From assembly GCA_965662735.1 (NCBI GenBank), contig CBFIIU010000001.1:175444-239443 (forward strand): DNA of 64,000 nt. Direction: 5' to 3'. This document shows positions 16,797 to 26,113 of this stretch, piece after piece; within the stretch, counting starts at the first letter, position 1; each line of letters opens with the position of its first letter. The notes beneath the pieces are model-generated. The model was not told the DNA's origin. It did not search any database and saw only the letters and a program-made list of their open reading frames with translations. The DNA comes from JAYODZ01 sp965662735. GTDB taxonomy: Bacteria > Pseudomonadota > Alphaproteobacteria > RS24. The translations under genes and the position numbers were made by a program.

Positions 16797-18712
16797 TTAC
16801 CATTACGCTTCCCGACGGATCCCAAAAACAGTTTGATGCCCCGCTGACCGGGCTGGAGGTGGCTGCATCGATTGCGCCCTCTTTGGCCAAACGAGCCTTA
16901 GCGATCAAAAAAGACGGTGCGCTGATGGATGCCGCGCGGCTGTTGGAAGAGGATGCGACGGTTGAGATCGTAACCGCCGAGACCCCCGATGGTCTGGAAA
17001 TTCTGCGCCATGATTGCGCGCATGTTCTTGCGGAAGCGGTTCAGGAATTATTTCCTGGCACCCAAGTGACGATCGGGCCTGTGATTGATCACGGCTTTTA
17101 CTATGATTTCGCGCGCGATGAGCCATTTAGCTTAGATGATCTGGAAAAAATTGAAGCGCGGATGCGCGACATTGTTGATCGTAATGAAACCATCTCTCGC
17201 GAGGAATGGGATCGAGACGAGGCGATCGCCCATTTCAAAGAAATCGGCGAAGACTATAAGGCCGAGATTATTGCCTCGATTCCAGCCGGCGAGCCGATCA
17301 CCATCTATCGCCAGGGAAATTGGAAAGACTTATGTCGAGGCCCGCATTTGCCCTCGACGGGTAAATTGGGAAAAGCCTTTAAGCTCACCAAATTGGCGGG
17401 AGCCTATTGGCGCGGTGACAGTAATAATCAAATGCTGCAGCGCATCTACGGCACATGCTGGGCCAGTGATAAAGAACTGCAAGCCTATCTGACGATGATC
17501 GAAGAGGCTGAAAAGCGCGACCATCGACGTTTGGGTCGGGAAATGGACTTGTTCCATTTGCAAGAAGAAGCGCAAGGCATGGTGTTTTGGCATCAAAAAG
17601 GCTGGACCCTGTATCGCACGCTTGAGGTTTATTTGCGTCAAAAGCTGGATCAGCATGGTTATGGCGAGGTGCGAACACCGCAATTAGTTGATCGCAAATT
17701 GTGGGAAATGTCTGGCCACTGGGACAAATTTCGCGAGAATATGTTTGTATCAGAAGCCGATGAACGCATGCTCGCGCTCAAGCCCATGAATTGTCCGTGC
17801 CACATTGAAATCTTCAAGCAAGGTTTGAAAAGTTACCGCGATTTGCCGCTGCGCATGGCCGAATTCGGCTCGTGCCATCGCTACGAGCCCTCTGGAGCGT
17901 TGCACGGCATTATGCGGGTGCGCGGTTTCACGCAAGATGATGCTCATATTTTCTGCACGGAAGATCAGATTACCTCGGAAACCGAAGCCTTTTGCGCACT
18001 GCTTCGCGAAGTTTATGAGGAGCTTGGTTTCCCCGATATTCACGTGATGTTTGCCGACCGTCCCGAAACGCGTGTGGGCGATGATGCTATTTGGGACCGC
18101 TCTGAGAAAGCCCTTCTCGATGCGGTGAAGGCCACCGGCTTGCCCTACACCCTCAATCCCGGGGAGGGGGCGTTTTACGGGCCTAAAATTGAGTTTCATT
18201 TGAAAGATGCGATTGGCCGAAGCTGGCAATGCGGAACCTTGCAAGTCGATTTTAATTTACCCGATCGTTTGGGGGCGAGTTACATTGGCGAGGATGGCGC
18301 TAAACATGTACCGGTGATGCTGCACCGCGCCATTTTGGGCAGCATGGAGCGGTTTATCGGTATTTTGATCGAACAATATGAAGGCCGTTTCCCTCTGTGG
18401 TTGGCCCCTCAGCAAGTAATGGTCTGCCCCATTACAACCGAGGCCGATGACTATGCGCATCAGGTTGTGGCGCATTTGCGCGCTGTGGGTCTGCGGGCCG
18501 AAGCCGATACGCGCAATGAAAAAATTAATTATAAGGTACGAGAACATTCGGTCGCAAAAATTCCGGTTATTTTAGCTGTTGGCAAGCGCGAGGCTGAAGC
18601 TCAGACGGTGTCGATGCGCCGTCTCGGCGCACCGGATCAAACTATTCTGTCCTTAGCCGATGTAACATCCTTATTGGTCGATGAAGCGCGGTCGCCGGAT
18701 CAAAAAAAATAA
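16793..18712 (+). CDS. thrS: Threonyl-tRNA synthetase
   Basis: Charges tRNA-Thr with threonine and edits mischarged serine. The 639 residues show all domains: an N-terminal TGS domain (about 1-61), the editing domain with HDCAH near residue 73, the class II catalytic core with MNCPCHIEIF carrying the zinc Cys, RYEPSGALHGIMRVRGFTQDDAH and VMLHRAILGSMERF, and the C-terminal anticodon domain after QVMVCPIT. It overlaps yidD by four bases and is the last gene of the operon. No structured leader or autoregulatory operator was recognised. Confidence 0.97.
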   Translation: MITITLPDGSQKQFDAPLTGLEVAASIAPSLAKRALAIKKDGALMDAARLLEEDATVEIVTAETPDGLEILRHDCAHVLAEAVQELFPGTQVTIGPVIDHGFYYDFARDEPFSLDDLEKIEARMRDIVDRNETISREEWDRDEAIAHFKEIGEDYKAEIIASIPAGEPITIYRQGNWKDLCRGPHLPSTGKLGKAFKLTKLAGAYWRGDSNNQMLQRIYGTCWASDKELQAYLTMIEEAEKRDHRRLGREMDLFHLQEEAQGMVFWHQKGWTLYRTLEVYLRQKLDQHGYGEVRTPQLVDRKLWEMSGHWDKFRENMFVSEADERMLALKPMNCPCHIEIFKQGLKSYRDLPLRMAEFGSCHRYEPSGALHGIMRVRGFTQDDAHIFCTEDQITSETEAFCALLREVYEELGFPDIHVMFADRPETRVGDDAIWDRSEKALLDAVKATGLPYTLNPGEGAFYGPKIEFHLKDAIGRSWQCGTLQVDFNLPDRLGASYIGEDGAKHVPVMLHRAILGSMERFIGILIEQYEGRFPLWLAPQQVMVCPITTEADDYAHQVVAHLRAVGLRAEADTRNEKINYKVREHSVAKIPVILAVGKREAEAQTVSMRRLGAPDQTILSLADVTSLLVDEARSPDQKK

Positions 18713-18721
18713 GTTGTTTGC

Positions 18722-19525
18722 TTAGGGCGTGATCGGGATACGGATCGAGATTTCGACGACGTCTTCGGTATAGCGATCGAGCTGATAATATTTTGAGCCA
18801 TCACTCACACGCAGGCGCGCCGGTGTTTTCCATATTGGTAGTTCAATGAAGCGCGCGTTTTCCTCAATCAAGCTGTGATTCATCAACAGAACCGCATATT
18901 CTATTCCCATCGACAGCGCACCAACCTCTAACAGCAAAAGTGCGCGGCTGTCGGCGCGCGATCGAGAGCGGGGGAAAAACTGACGTAAGGTCAGTTGTCC
19001 AATCAAGGAGGTCTTGCCAATTTGAATTTTGTCGGCCTGCGACCAGCTGACAAATTGAAACGACCGATCTCGACGGCGGTCGCCATAATGCGCATAGCCC
19101 GCACCGAGGGTAGATGGACGTTCGCGAAACACTTTGGCCCCAGACAGCTTGTGAATAAGCGTATCAATTTTTGGCGGAAACAAGAAAAAGCGCAGGGGCG
19201 AGGGAATATTAACTTCGATTTCATTGGCGGCTGGATCGCGGTAATAGGGGGTTTGAAAAGGCTCGCGATGCTTAAGATTCACCATCAAATAAGGGTGCAG
19301 CCCCCATTCCACATGCACTTCCCGATAGGAATATTCGGCTGTTAACGCCTCGGGTGGGCCGGTGGCCGACCGCTTCTTCATAATGATTTGGCCCCCGCCA
19401 ACCGGTGCGAGCCATGCGGAAGCCTGCCCTGCAACGGGATACAGAATCAGCACAACAGCGCAATACGCCAGAAAGGGAAGTGGGCGACCAAAGGCAGAGC
19501 AGGATCGGGAGCGATTAAGTCTCAA
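18722..19525 (-). CDS. Secreted protein of unknown function
   Basis: A 267-residue protein with an N-terminal signal peptide; the hydrophobic core is FLAYCAVVLILYPVAGQ and the likely cut is after ASA near residue 37. The mature part is rich in beta-strand-like stretches and arginines, for example SLIGQLTLRQFFPRSRSR and EIEVNIPSPLRFFLFP, and could be an outer-membrane or periplasmic protein, but no family was recognised. It is convergent with thrS with only nine bases between the stop codons. Related hypothetical proteins of this length occur in Alphaproteobacteria, from memory only. Confidence 0.7.
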   Translation of the reverse strand: MRLNRSRSCSAFGRPLPFLAYCAVVLILYPVAGQASAWLAPVGGGQIIMKKRSATGPPEALTAEYSYREVHVEWGLHPYLMVNLKHREPFQTPYYRDPAANEIEVNIPSPLRFFLFPPKIDTLIHKLSGAKVFRERPSTLGAGYAHYGDRRRDRSFQFVSWSQADKIQIGKTSLIGQLTLRQFFPRSRSRADSRALLLLEVGALSMGIEYAVLLMNHSLIEENARFIELPIWKTPARLRVSDGSKYYQLDRYTEDVVEISIRIPITP

Positions 19526-19603
19526 AATATTTTTTTCTTGTTTTTCGGGTGACGATGCGCCACGACACTCTAACTCTAGGACATATTAATCGGAGCGTAT
19601 AGC

Positions 19604-20203
19604 GTGGAAATGTCATCCCAATCTATTATCGATTTTATGAAGAGCCGACGATCCGTGCGGGCGCGGGATATGGCGGCACCTGGTCCAACGCCGGACCAGC
19701 TGCAGCACATGTTAACGATTGCCGCGCGTGTTCCTGATCACGGAAAGTTAGCTCCTTGGCGCTTTATTGTGCTGACACAAACGGATTGTGAGGAGCTGGG
19801 TGCTCTGGGTGAGCATTTGGCGCAAGCGCGTGCGGGGGCTGAGGGTCTGACGGATATGATGCGAGAAGATGAGCGGCTGCGGTTTTTGCGCGCGCCGTCG
19901 GTTGTCTGTGTCATCGCCTCGCCTCAAGAGCATCCGAAAATTCCAGTATGGGAGCAAACGCTATCGGCGGGCGCTGTGTGTTATGGTTTGATGATTGCAG
20001 CGCATGGCATGGGCTTTGCAGCGCAATGGTTGACGGGGTGGGTAGCCTATGACGATGCGTTTGGCGCGCGACTGAGCCTGCAGCCGAATGAGGCTATTGC
20101 AGGGTTTATCCATATCGGGTCCAACCCGGGGCCTGCGCCGGAAGATCGGCCGCGTCCTAACTTAGACGATATTGTACAATATGGTTTGGAACGCGAGGAT
20201 TAA
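19604..20203 (+). CDS. Nitroreductase family protein (YdjA-like)
   Basis: A 199-residue FMN-dependent oxidoreductase. The N-terminal FMKSRRSVRARDM binds FMN phosphate, followed by AARVPDHGKLAPWRFIVL, typical of the small YdjA group, and GFAAQWLTGW with AGFIHIGSNP near the end. Members reduce nitro or quinone compounds with NAD(P)H; the natural substrate is unknown. The GTG at 19604 has GGAG eight bases upstream and is preferred to the ATG at 19610. Its TAA overlaps the ATG of the MATE transporter gene, so the two are coupled. Confidence 0.92.
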   Translation: MEMSSQSIIDFMKSRRSVRARDMAAPGPTPDQLQHMLTIAARVPDHGKLAPWRFIVLTQTDCEELGALGEHLAQARAGAEGLTDMMREDERLRFLRAPSVVCVIASPQEHPKIPVWEQTLSAGAVCYGLMIAAHGMGFAAQWLTGWVAYDDAFGARLSLQPNEAIAGFIHIGSNPGPAPEDRPRPNLDDIVQYGLERED

Positions 20204-21564
20204 TGGCGCGACGATCTCGCTTTCTTGCCGACAGTCTTGATCTCCTCAATCTAGCATGGCCGGTTATTATCAATCGGCTGGGTGTGATGATGCTCGGCGT
20301 TGTCGATACCATTATGGTTGGCCAATATGCGGTCACCCATTTGGCGGCCATGGGTGTTGGATTGGTTCCGAGTAATATTCTCATTCTCATCCATATTGGT
20401 CTGCTGGTGGGGGTTCAAGTATTGGTGGCACAAGCCTTTGGCGCCAAGGATTATAAGGCCTGTGGGGCGACCTTGCTGCGGGCCATTCCTTATGCATTTT
20501 TATTGGGCATGGTGGGCGTGGCCTTGTGTCAATTCGGTGAGCCCTTTTTTCTTTTGTTTGGGCAACCCGAAGAGCTCGCTCGGTTCGGCGGAGAGCTATT
20601 GATGATCTCGGGCTTATCGTTGCCTTTTTTGGGCGTCTATATGGCGTGCAGCTTATTTCTCGAAGGGCTGCGGCGCGTCCGACCTGGCATGATGATTATG
20701 ATCGTCGCCAATGTAATGAATGTTGTGCTGAATTACAGCCTGATTTTTGGCGCATGGGGACTGCCGGAGCTGGGCGCAAAGGGCGCGTTATGGGCGTCGT
20801 TGATTATCCGAATATCGCAACTTGCGATGATTGCTGGCGTCATCTGGTTTACCATTGATCGGGCCAAGTTTGGCCTCAACCGATGGCCTCGGGTCGAGTG
20901 GCGGGCGGCAACGGAAATGCGGCGCATGGGCTATTTTTCGGCTGTGAGCATGGGGATTGAAAATGGGGCATTCAACGCGCTTGCCTTATTTGCGGGCCTA
21001 TTGGGCACCGTAGCGCTTGCCGCGCATGTGATCACTATTAATGTGTTTGCTCTTGGCTTTATGCTTGGTCTTGGTTTTGCCGCTTCCACCAGTATTCGGG
21101 TTGGCAATGCGCATGGCGCAGGCCATCACGCAGAGGCCTACCGGCTTGGTTGGTTAGGGTTTTCTGTGCATGCAATTTTGGTGGGCCTCTTGGGCATTGG
21201 CATCAGCGTATATGCGCTTTCCATTGTCGGCCTGTATACGTCGGATCCTGAGGTTCAGGCTTTGGCGGAGCGAATGCTCGCTTATCTGGCCTTGGCAATT
21301 GTTTTGGACACGACCCAGGCGCTGTTTTCGCAATGTCTCCGCGCGCGGGGTGATACGGCCACGCCCATGTTCATTCACTTGCTTGCTTACGGTGTGGTGA
21401 TGCTGCCTATGACCTATGTCTTTTGTTTTACGCTGGGTCGCGGGCCGCTTGGGTTGATCGATAGCACGGTGCTGAGTTCGATTATATCGGCGATCTTAAC
21501 AGCCTATTTTTTCACACGACAAGGACGACAATTCTCGCTCGCGGGCGCCTCGGTCAAAACCTAG
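20203..21564 (+). CDS. MATE family efflux transporter
   Basis: A 453-residue inner-membrane protein with about 12 transmembrane helices in two homologous halves. The family start is LLNLAWPVIINRLGVMMLGVVDTIMVGQY and the second half begins near YFSAVSMGIENGAFNALALFAG. MATE proteins export cationic drugs or metabolites with Na+ or H+ import. It belongs to the NorM-like branch by overall layout. The start codon overlaps the nitroreductase stop. It is convergent with the CoA-transferase gene 17 bases away. Confidence 0.93.
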   Translation: MARRSRFLADSLDLLNLAWPVIINRLGVMMLGVVDTIMVGQYAVTHLAAMGVGLVPSNILILIHIGLLVGVQVLVAQAFGAKDYKACGATLLRAIPYAFLLGMVGVALCQFGEPFFLLFGQPEELARFGGELLMISGLSLPFLGVYMACSLFLEGLRRVRPGMMIMIVANVMNVVLNYSLIFGAWGLPELGAKGALWASLIIRISQLAMIAGVIWFTIDRAKFGLNRWPRVEWRAATEMRRMGYFSAVSMGIENGAFNALALFAGLLGTVALAAHVITINVFALGFMLGLGFAASTSIRVGNAHGAGHHAEAYRLGWLGFSVHAILVGLLGIGISVYALSIVGLYTSDPEVQALAERMLAYLALAIVLDTTQALFSQCLRARGDTATPMFIHLLAYGVVMLPMTYVFCFTLGRGPLGLIDSTVLSSIISAILTAYFFTRQGRQFSLAGASVKT

Positions 21565-21581
21565 GCACGGGCAAAGCGCGG

Positions 21582-22787
21582 TTATGCCGTTGTGCCAATT
21601 GTTCCTTTGGTAATCAGGGCGTCGATCTCTTCATCGCTATACCCATATTGAGCGAGCACGTCGCGTGTATCTCCGCCAAGCTTGGGTGCTGGCCCTTTGG
21701 GGCTGGTGTCGAAGGCATTAAAGCGAATGGGGGATGCGGGTGCGCGATAATTCCCTCCCTTGCCATCGGGTTGATCGACAAATACGCCGGCGGCGCTGGC
21801 TTGTGGGTCATCGCTGATTTGGTCATAGGTCTGAACCGGTGCGTAGACAATTTGCGCTTTTTGCAAAGCCGCACAGAGGTCATCAAAGCTCATTTGTGAA
21901 AATGCCTGATCGAGTAGGGCAATCAATTGCTCGGCGTTTTTGCGGCGCGCTTGAGGAGTGGCGTAAAGCGGGTCTTGTGCGAGTTCGGGTTGGCCGATAA
22001 TCGCGCATAAGGCTTCCCATTCTGGCTCGCCGGGCCGGGATTGAATGAATACCCATTTGCCATCGTGCGACTCGTAAAAATTTGCGATCGGCGCATAGGC
22101 GGCCTCGCGGGGCCGACTGCGGGCAATGCGGCCATAACGCAAATAGGTCGCGAAGTCGGCGCCCATAATATAGGTAGCGCTTCGCAGGAGTGAACTCTCT
22201 ACCAATTGTCCTTGTCCCGTTTTCTGAGCTTGGACAACCCCTGCTAAAATGCCTGCCGCGGTTGAAATGCCCGTAACATGATCGCCAACGCCGGTGCGAA
22301 GGGGATCTGGAGAGCCTCCTTTTGGCGTCATGATCCAGGCCAGTCCCGATTTTGCCCAAAACGCAGCCGAGTCGAATCCGGGTTTGTCGCGTTCCGGGCC
22401 CTCGAGCCCAAAACCAGTGACGCTGGCATAGACGAGCTTGGGGTTAATTTTCGACAAACGGGCATAATCTAGGCCCTGTTCCTCGAGCTGTGCAGGGCGC
22501 ACATTGGTTAAAAAAACGTCGGCATCCTCGATCAGTTTACGCACTAAGGCACGGCCTTCTTCGTCCGAGGTGTTTACGGCAATGGCACGCTTGCCGCGAT
22601 TATCGAGGTCGAAAACGGCATTATCCGGATATTCATCGCGCATCGCGGTTGAATAGAATTTGCGCATCGAGCAGCCCGACAAAGGTTCGATTTTGATGAC
22701 ATCGGCGCCCCAATCCGCCAAAATGGCGCTGGCAGCAGGTGCGGCAATATAAGTTGCCATTTCAATCACTTTTAGGCCGTTCAGCAT
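21582..22787 (-). CDS. CaiB/BaiF family (class III) CoA-transferase
   Basis: A 401-residue enzyme of the family that moves CoA between carboxylic acids. It opens with LNGLKVIEMATYIAAPAASAILADWGADVIKIEP and has the NRGKRAIAVNT and FGLEGPERDKPGFD segments. The usual catalytic Asp (Asp169 in formyl-CoA transferase) should lie after GQLVES; the local sequence reads SLLRSATYIMG with Arg at that place, so the nucleophile is unclear. Substrate unknown. It is divergent from the MFS gene across about 260 bases that hold a palindrome and a 15-bp triple repeat. Confidence 0.9.
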   Translation of the reverse strand: MLNGLKVIEMATYIAAPAASAILADWGADVIKIEPLSGCSMRKFYSTAMRDEYPDNAVFDLDNRGKRAIAVNTSDEEGRALVRKLIEDADVFLTNVRPAQLEEQGLDYARLSKINPKLVYASVTGFGLEGPERDKPGFDSAAFWAKSGLAWIMTPKGGSPDPLRTGVGDHVTGISTAAGILAGVVQAQKTGQGQLVESSLLRSATYIMGADFATYLRYGRIARSRPREAAYAPIANFYESHDGKWVFIQSRPGEPEWEALCAIIGQPELAQDPLYATPQARRKNAEQLIALLDQAFSQMSFDDLCAALQKAQIVYAPVQTYDQISDDPQASAAGVFVDQPDGKGGNYRAPASPIRFNAFDTSPKGPAPKLGGDTRDVLAQYGYSDEEIDALITKGTIGTTA

Positions 22788-22838
22788 GGCGTCTCTCCCT
22801 GTTGTTCCTAGTTATTATGGATGATTGCAATAAGATCA

Positions 22839-22851
22839 AGATCAATGATCT
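22839..22851. promoter_or_regulatory. Perfect 13-bp palindrome between divergent genes
   Basis: AGATCA-A-TGATCT lies about 50 bases upstream of the CoA-transferase start. It could be a regulator site for that gene. Only the symmetry supports this. Confidence 0.35.
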
Positions 22852-22910
22852 GAAACAGCCTTGGCATCAGCATGCAATAGGTTCATGCGCCATGCTTCTT
22901 TGGATGAACT

Positions 22911-22961
22911 GTTGAGCCTCGAAAAGTTAAGCCCCGAAAAGTTAAGCCCGGAAAAGTTGAG
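22911..22961. repeat. 15-bp tandem repeat, 3.4 copies
   Basis: Copies GTTGAGCCTCGAAAA, GTTAAGCCCCGAAAA and GTTAAGCCCGGAAAA at exact 15-bp spacing are followed by a partial copy GTTGAG. They lie in the divergent region between the CoA-transferase and MFS genes. Confidence 0.9.
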
Positions 22962-23051
22962 ACTATTGCCTTCGGAGGAATGAGCACCTAGAGATAGGGC
23001 TTCTGTCTGTTTTTCCAAAGCCACCTATCCTGCACATGCGAGGTAACCACC

Positions 23052-24326
23052 ATGTCTGTCCTATCGTTCCTGCGCGCGCAAGCAGGGTTTTTGGCGTTTG
23101 GTTCGGTTTGCATGATTTTTGGCAATCTCGGGCAAACCTATCTTATTGCACTCTATGTGGACGAATTGTGCGCCCGCTTCGATCTCACCTTGACCGATTT
23201 TGGAACGCTCTATTCAAGTGTCACGCTGCTGAGCGCTGTTTGTTTAATCTGGCTGGGCCGGCTGATCGATTACTACCGCCTGCCGGTATTTAGTGCAGGC
23301 GTTTTTATTGGCTTAGCTTGTGCCTGTGCTTTAATGGGTTTCGCCACCCAATTGGCGATGTGCGCTTTGGCTCTATTTTTACTGCGCCTATTTGGCCAAG
23401 GCCTCGCCATTCACACAGGGGTGACGTCGATTTCCCGGGCCTATCATCATCATCGCGGAACGGCCGTTGCTGTTTCGCAGCTCGGCTACCCGTTGGGTGA
23501 GAGCCTTTTTCCAGCCTGCGTGATCTTCTTGCTGATGGTTATGGATTGGCAAAATAGTTGGCTTGTTTTTGCTGCTGTGGTGAGTTGTGTCGCGCTTCCG
23601 GCCATTATCTTTCTGGCGCGTTTCGAGCCAGACGCATCCCCCCAAACCCCCTTTCAAACATCCGCCCAAACTCCCTCCCAAACTCCCTCCCAAACACCGA
23701 TTGCCGCAACGCCGACGGTGATCGATGAAACAACGGGACCTTCGGCCGATCGCGGTGTGGTGCTGCGCGATCTGCGTTTCTATGGGGTGTTACCTCTTTA
23801 TCTCTCGCCCCCCTTCATCCTCACAGGCATGTTTCTCAGTCAGCTCGCCTTGGCGAATGAAAAATTATGGTCGACAACAGATCTGGCGCTCGCCTTTACA
23901 GTTTATGCCGGTGTAAAAATTATCGTTTCGCTGATTGCCGGACGGTTGGTAGATCGATATACGGCTCGCCGTATCATGCCATTTTCTGCAATTCCCTTAA
24001 TCGCGGCGTTTCTTGTCATTGTCGCTCCCGTGTCGGAGCTTGGTAGTGTTTACCTTTATATGGGCTTGATCGGGGTCAATTTGGGAATGACCGGCCCGAT
24101 CAGTGGCGGTTTATGGCCAGAGCTCTATGGCACGAAATATCTCGGCGCCATTCGTTCCATGACCTCACCCATGGCCATTTTTGCGACAGCTCTTGCGCCT
24201 ATATCCTTCGGTTATATTTTGGATGCGGGGGTCAGCTTTCAGCAAATTGCTGCGGCGGCCATCGTTTATCTTGTTGCGGCGGCTTGTCTCGCCGGTTTTG
24301 CTCTGCATAATAGCCGCACTGTATAG
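23052..24326 (+). CDS. MFS transporter
   Basis: A 424-residue inner-membrane transporter of the major facilitator superfamily with about 12 helices. The first helix is FLAFGSVCMIFGNLGQTYLIALYV, and RLIDYYRLP and RLVDRYTARRIMP are the loop motifs of each half. The central loop (about residues 196-222) contains repeated QTPS units encoded by a 12-bp tandem repeat. Substrate unknown; the neighbours (CoA-transferase divergent, Nudix hydrolase 10 bases downstream) do not define it. Confidence 0.9.
   Translation: MSVLSFLRAQAGFLAFGSVCMIFGNLGQTYLIALYVDELCARFDLTLTDFGTLYSSVTLLSAVCLIWLGRLIDYYRLPVFSAGVFIGLACACALMGFATQLAMCALALFLLRLFGQGLAIHTGVTSISRAYHHHRGTAVAVSQLGYPLGESLFPACVIFLLMVMDWQNSWLVFAAVVSCVALPAIIFLARFEPDASPQTPFQTSAQTPSQTPSQTPIAATPTVIDETTGPSADRGVVLRDLRFYGVLPLYLSPPFILTGMFLSQLALANEKLWSTTDLALAFTVYAGVKIIVSLIAGRLVDRYTARRIMPFSAIPLIAAFLVIVAPVSELGSVYLYMGLIGVNLGMTGPISGGLWPELYGTKYLGAIRSMTSPMAIFATALAPISFGYILDAGVSFQQIAAAAIVYLVAAACLAGFALHNSRTV
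23640..23699 (+). repeat. 12-bp in-frame repeat in the central loop of the MFS gene
   Basis: Five imperfect copies of a 12-bp unit (for example TCCCAAACTCCC) encode PQTP, FQTS, AQTP, SQTP and SQTP. The copies nearest the end are almost identical, which suggests recent slippage. Confidence 0.85.
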
Positions 24327-24335
24327 GGGGGTCTC

Positions 24336-25121
24336 ATGTCAAACACATCCACACTCATTGATGCCGCAACAATTCTAATGGTCCGCGATGTTCCGGGCGG
24401 CCTTGAGGTGTTCATGGTGGTGCGCCACCATCAAATTGATTTCGCTTCGGGGGCTTTGGTGTTTCCCGGCGGCAAAGTGGATGCGGCCGACCGGCTTGAT
24501 CATTTGAAATCGCACTGTCGGACGAGCCAAAATTTATCGGACCGCGAATACGCGTTTCGACTTGCCGCCATTCGCGAAGCCTATGAGGAAAGCGGCATTC
24601 TTTTGGCGCGCCGTCGCGGCGCCGATAGCTATGTTTCCGCGCAGGAGCTTGCCGCCATGGAAAAATGGCGCGATGGGTTAAATGATCGTTCGGCCACATT
24701 GATTGATATTGCGTCAGCCGAAGACCTCGAATTTGATCTCGATGCGCTCGGGCATTACGCCCATTGGATCACGCCGGACATGATGCCAAAGCGTTTCGAC
24801 ACGCATTTCTATTTGGCTCGTTCACCGCATGGGCATGATGGCGCCCATGATGGCTCAGAGAGCGTCGACTCGGTTTGGATCCGTCCTCAAGAAGCGCTTG
24901 GCGATGCTGCCTCGGGAGCGCGTACGATTATTTTTCCAACCCGCATGAATATTGAGATGTTAGCCCAATATGAAAATGTCGATGCCGCATTTAACGCTTG
25001 CGGCAAGGTGACAACGGTCGAGCCTTTTTTGAAAAAAGAGGAAGACGGCACGGTCTTTTTGCGCATTCAACCCGATGCTGGCTATGGCGATCCCAAGGAG
25101 CCAGTTGAGCGGCTCAAATAA
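24336..25121 (+). CDS. Nudix hydrolase (NUDT7/19-like)
   Basis: A 261-residue Nudix protein. The fold starts with AATILMVRDVPGGLEVFMVVR, and the Nudix helix is FPGGKVDAADR followed, after an insertion of about 30 residues, by RLAAIREAYEESGI with the metal-binding REAYEE. The inserted segment inside the Nudix box is typical of the NUDT19 and CoA-diphosphatase type members, so CoA or acyl-CoA is a plausible substrate, but this is inference. It follows the MFS gene by ten bases and is convergent with NAD kinase. Confidence 0.88.
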   Translation: MSNTSTLIDAATILMVRDVPGGLEVFMVVRHHQIDFASGALVFPGGKVDAADRLDHLKSHCRTSQNLSDREYAFRLAAIREAYEESGILLARRRGADSYVSAQELAAMEKWRDGLNDRSATLIDIASAEDLEFDLDALGHYAHWITPDMMPKRFDTHFYLARSPHGHDGAHDGSESVDSVWIRPQEALGDAASGARTIIFPTRMNIEMLAQYENVDAAFNACGKVTTVEPFLKKEEDGTVFLRIQPDAGYGDPKEPVERLK

Positions 25122-25127
25122 TCCTCA

Positions 25128-25898
25128 TTAGGGGGTGAACTGCTCAATGAGGATGCGTTCATCCAAGCCATGATCGGCATCGAAGAGAAGATGCATGGCG
25201 ATTGAGCGGTCCTCGCAAATTTGAACCCGTTCAATATCGCGAAATTCTGTATGATCCGCGACAGCGCTGACTGGGCGCTTATCGGCTTCGAGCACGCGGA
25301 TGTCGACACGTGCTGTGTTGGAAATCAAGGCGCCCCGCCATCGACGCGGCCGAAAGGCTGAAATAGGGGTCAGGGCTAATAGCGAGGCAGTGATCGGAAT
25401 GATCGGGCCATGCGCCGATAAATTATAGGCCGTACTTCCCGCGGGCGTTGCGACCAACACACCATCGCAAATCAGCTCATCCATCCGCGCGCGACCATCA
25501 ACCGCGATTTCAAGTTTCGCAGCTTGCGCCGCTTGCCGAAGCAGCGACACTTCATTAATGGCGATGGCCGAATGCACGGTGCCGCTCCGATCGGTGGCTT
25601 CCATTTTTAGGGGGTGCAATTTCGTGGTGAGCGCCGCGCTCAACCGTTCAATTAAATTTTCGGGGTCAAAGCGGTTCATCAAAAATCCGATGGAGCCGAA
25701 ATGCATGCCAAAAATAGGAATGTTCAGGCCCATGGTGCGATGCAGGGTTTCGAGCATCAGCCCATCGCCCCCCAAAGCGACAATGGCCTCGGCCTCTTCA
25801 ATGGGGCAGGTGCCATAAAGCTGTTCGAGGCGACGCCGCTCATCATCCGCACCGGGATGGTCTGACGCAACAAAAGCCAATTTACGATATGACGGCAT
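25128..25898 (-). CDS. nadK: NAD kinase
   Basis: Phosphorylates NAD to NADP in the cytoplasm. The 256 residues include the GGDG motif (VALGGDGLMLETLH near residue 42), GMHFGSIGFLMNRF, the NEVSLLRQ segment and the second family motif DGVLVATPAGSTAYNLSAHGPI. The short length and compact N-terminus are typical of alphaproteobacterial NadK. It is convergent with the Nudix gene, with six bases between stop codons. Confidence 0.95.
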   Translation of the reverse strand: MPSYRKLAFVASDHPGADDERRRLEQLYGTCPIEEAEAIVALGGDGLMLETLHRTMGLNIPIFGMHFGSIGFLMNRFDPENLIERLSAALTTKLHPLKMEATDRSGTVHSAIAINEVSLLRQAAQAAKLEIAVDGRARMDELICDGVLVATPAGSTAYNLSAHGPIIPITASLLALTPISAFRPRRWRGALISNTARVDIRVLEADKRPVSAVADHTEFRDIERVQICEDRSIAMHLLFDADHGLDERILIEQFTP

Positions 25899-26113
25899 GC
25901 GCAGCCCTCTTAAGCCCTTTTGGGCAGAACCAAAATGGTTCCGACTTGTCTAACACTTGCCGTTAGGCATAACATGACTGATCGGGCTTGGACAGAGCTT
26001 TCGCCGACGGATCAATTCGCTTCAATTTTTTGAATCTTCTTGAATTCGTCTCGGCAGATGGTACTGAGGGTCAACGCAACAGCAAATGAATGAAAGATCT
26101 GAAGGAGAAAAGA

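Noticed and set aside
22911..22961. Possible CRISPR or iteron array
   Set aside because: 15-bp copies with no spacers; no replication gene nearby. Kept as a tandem repeat.
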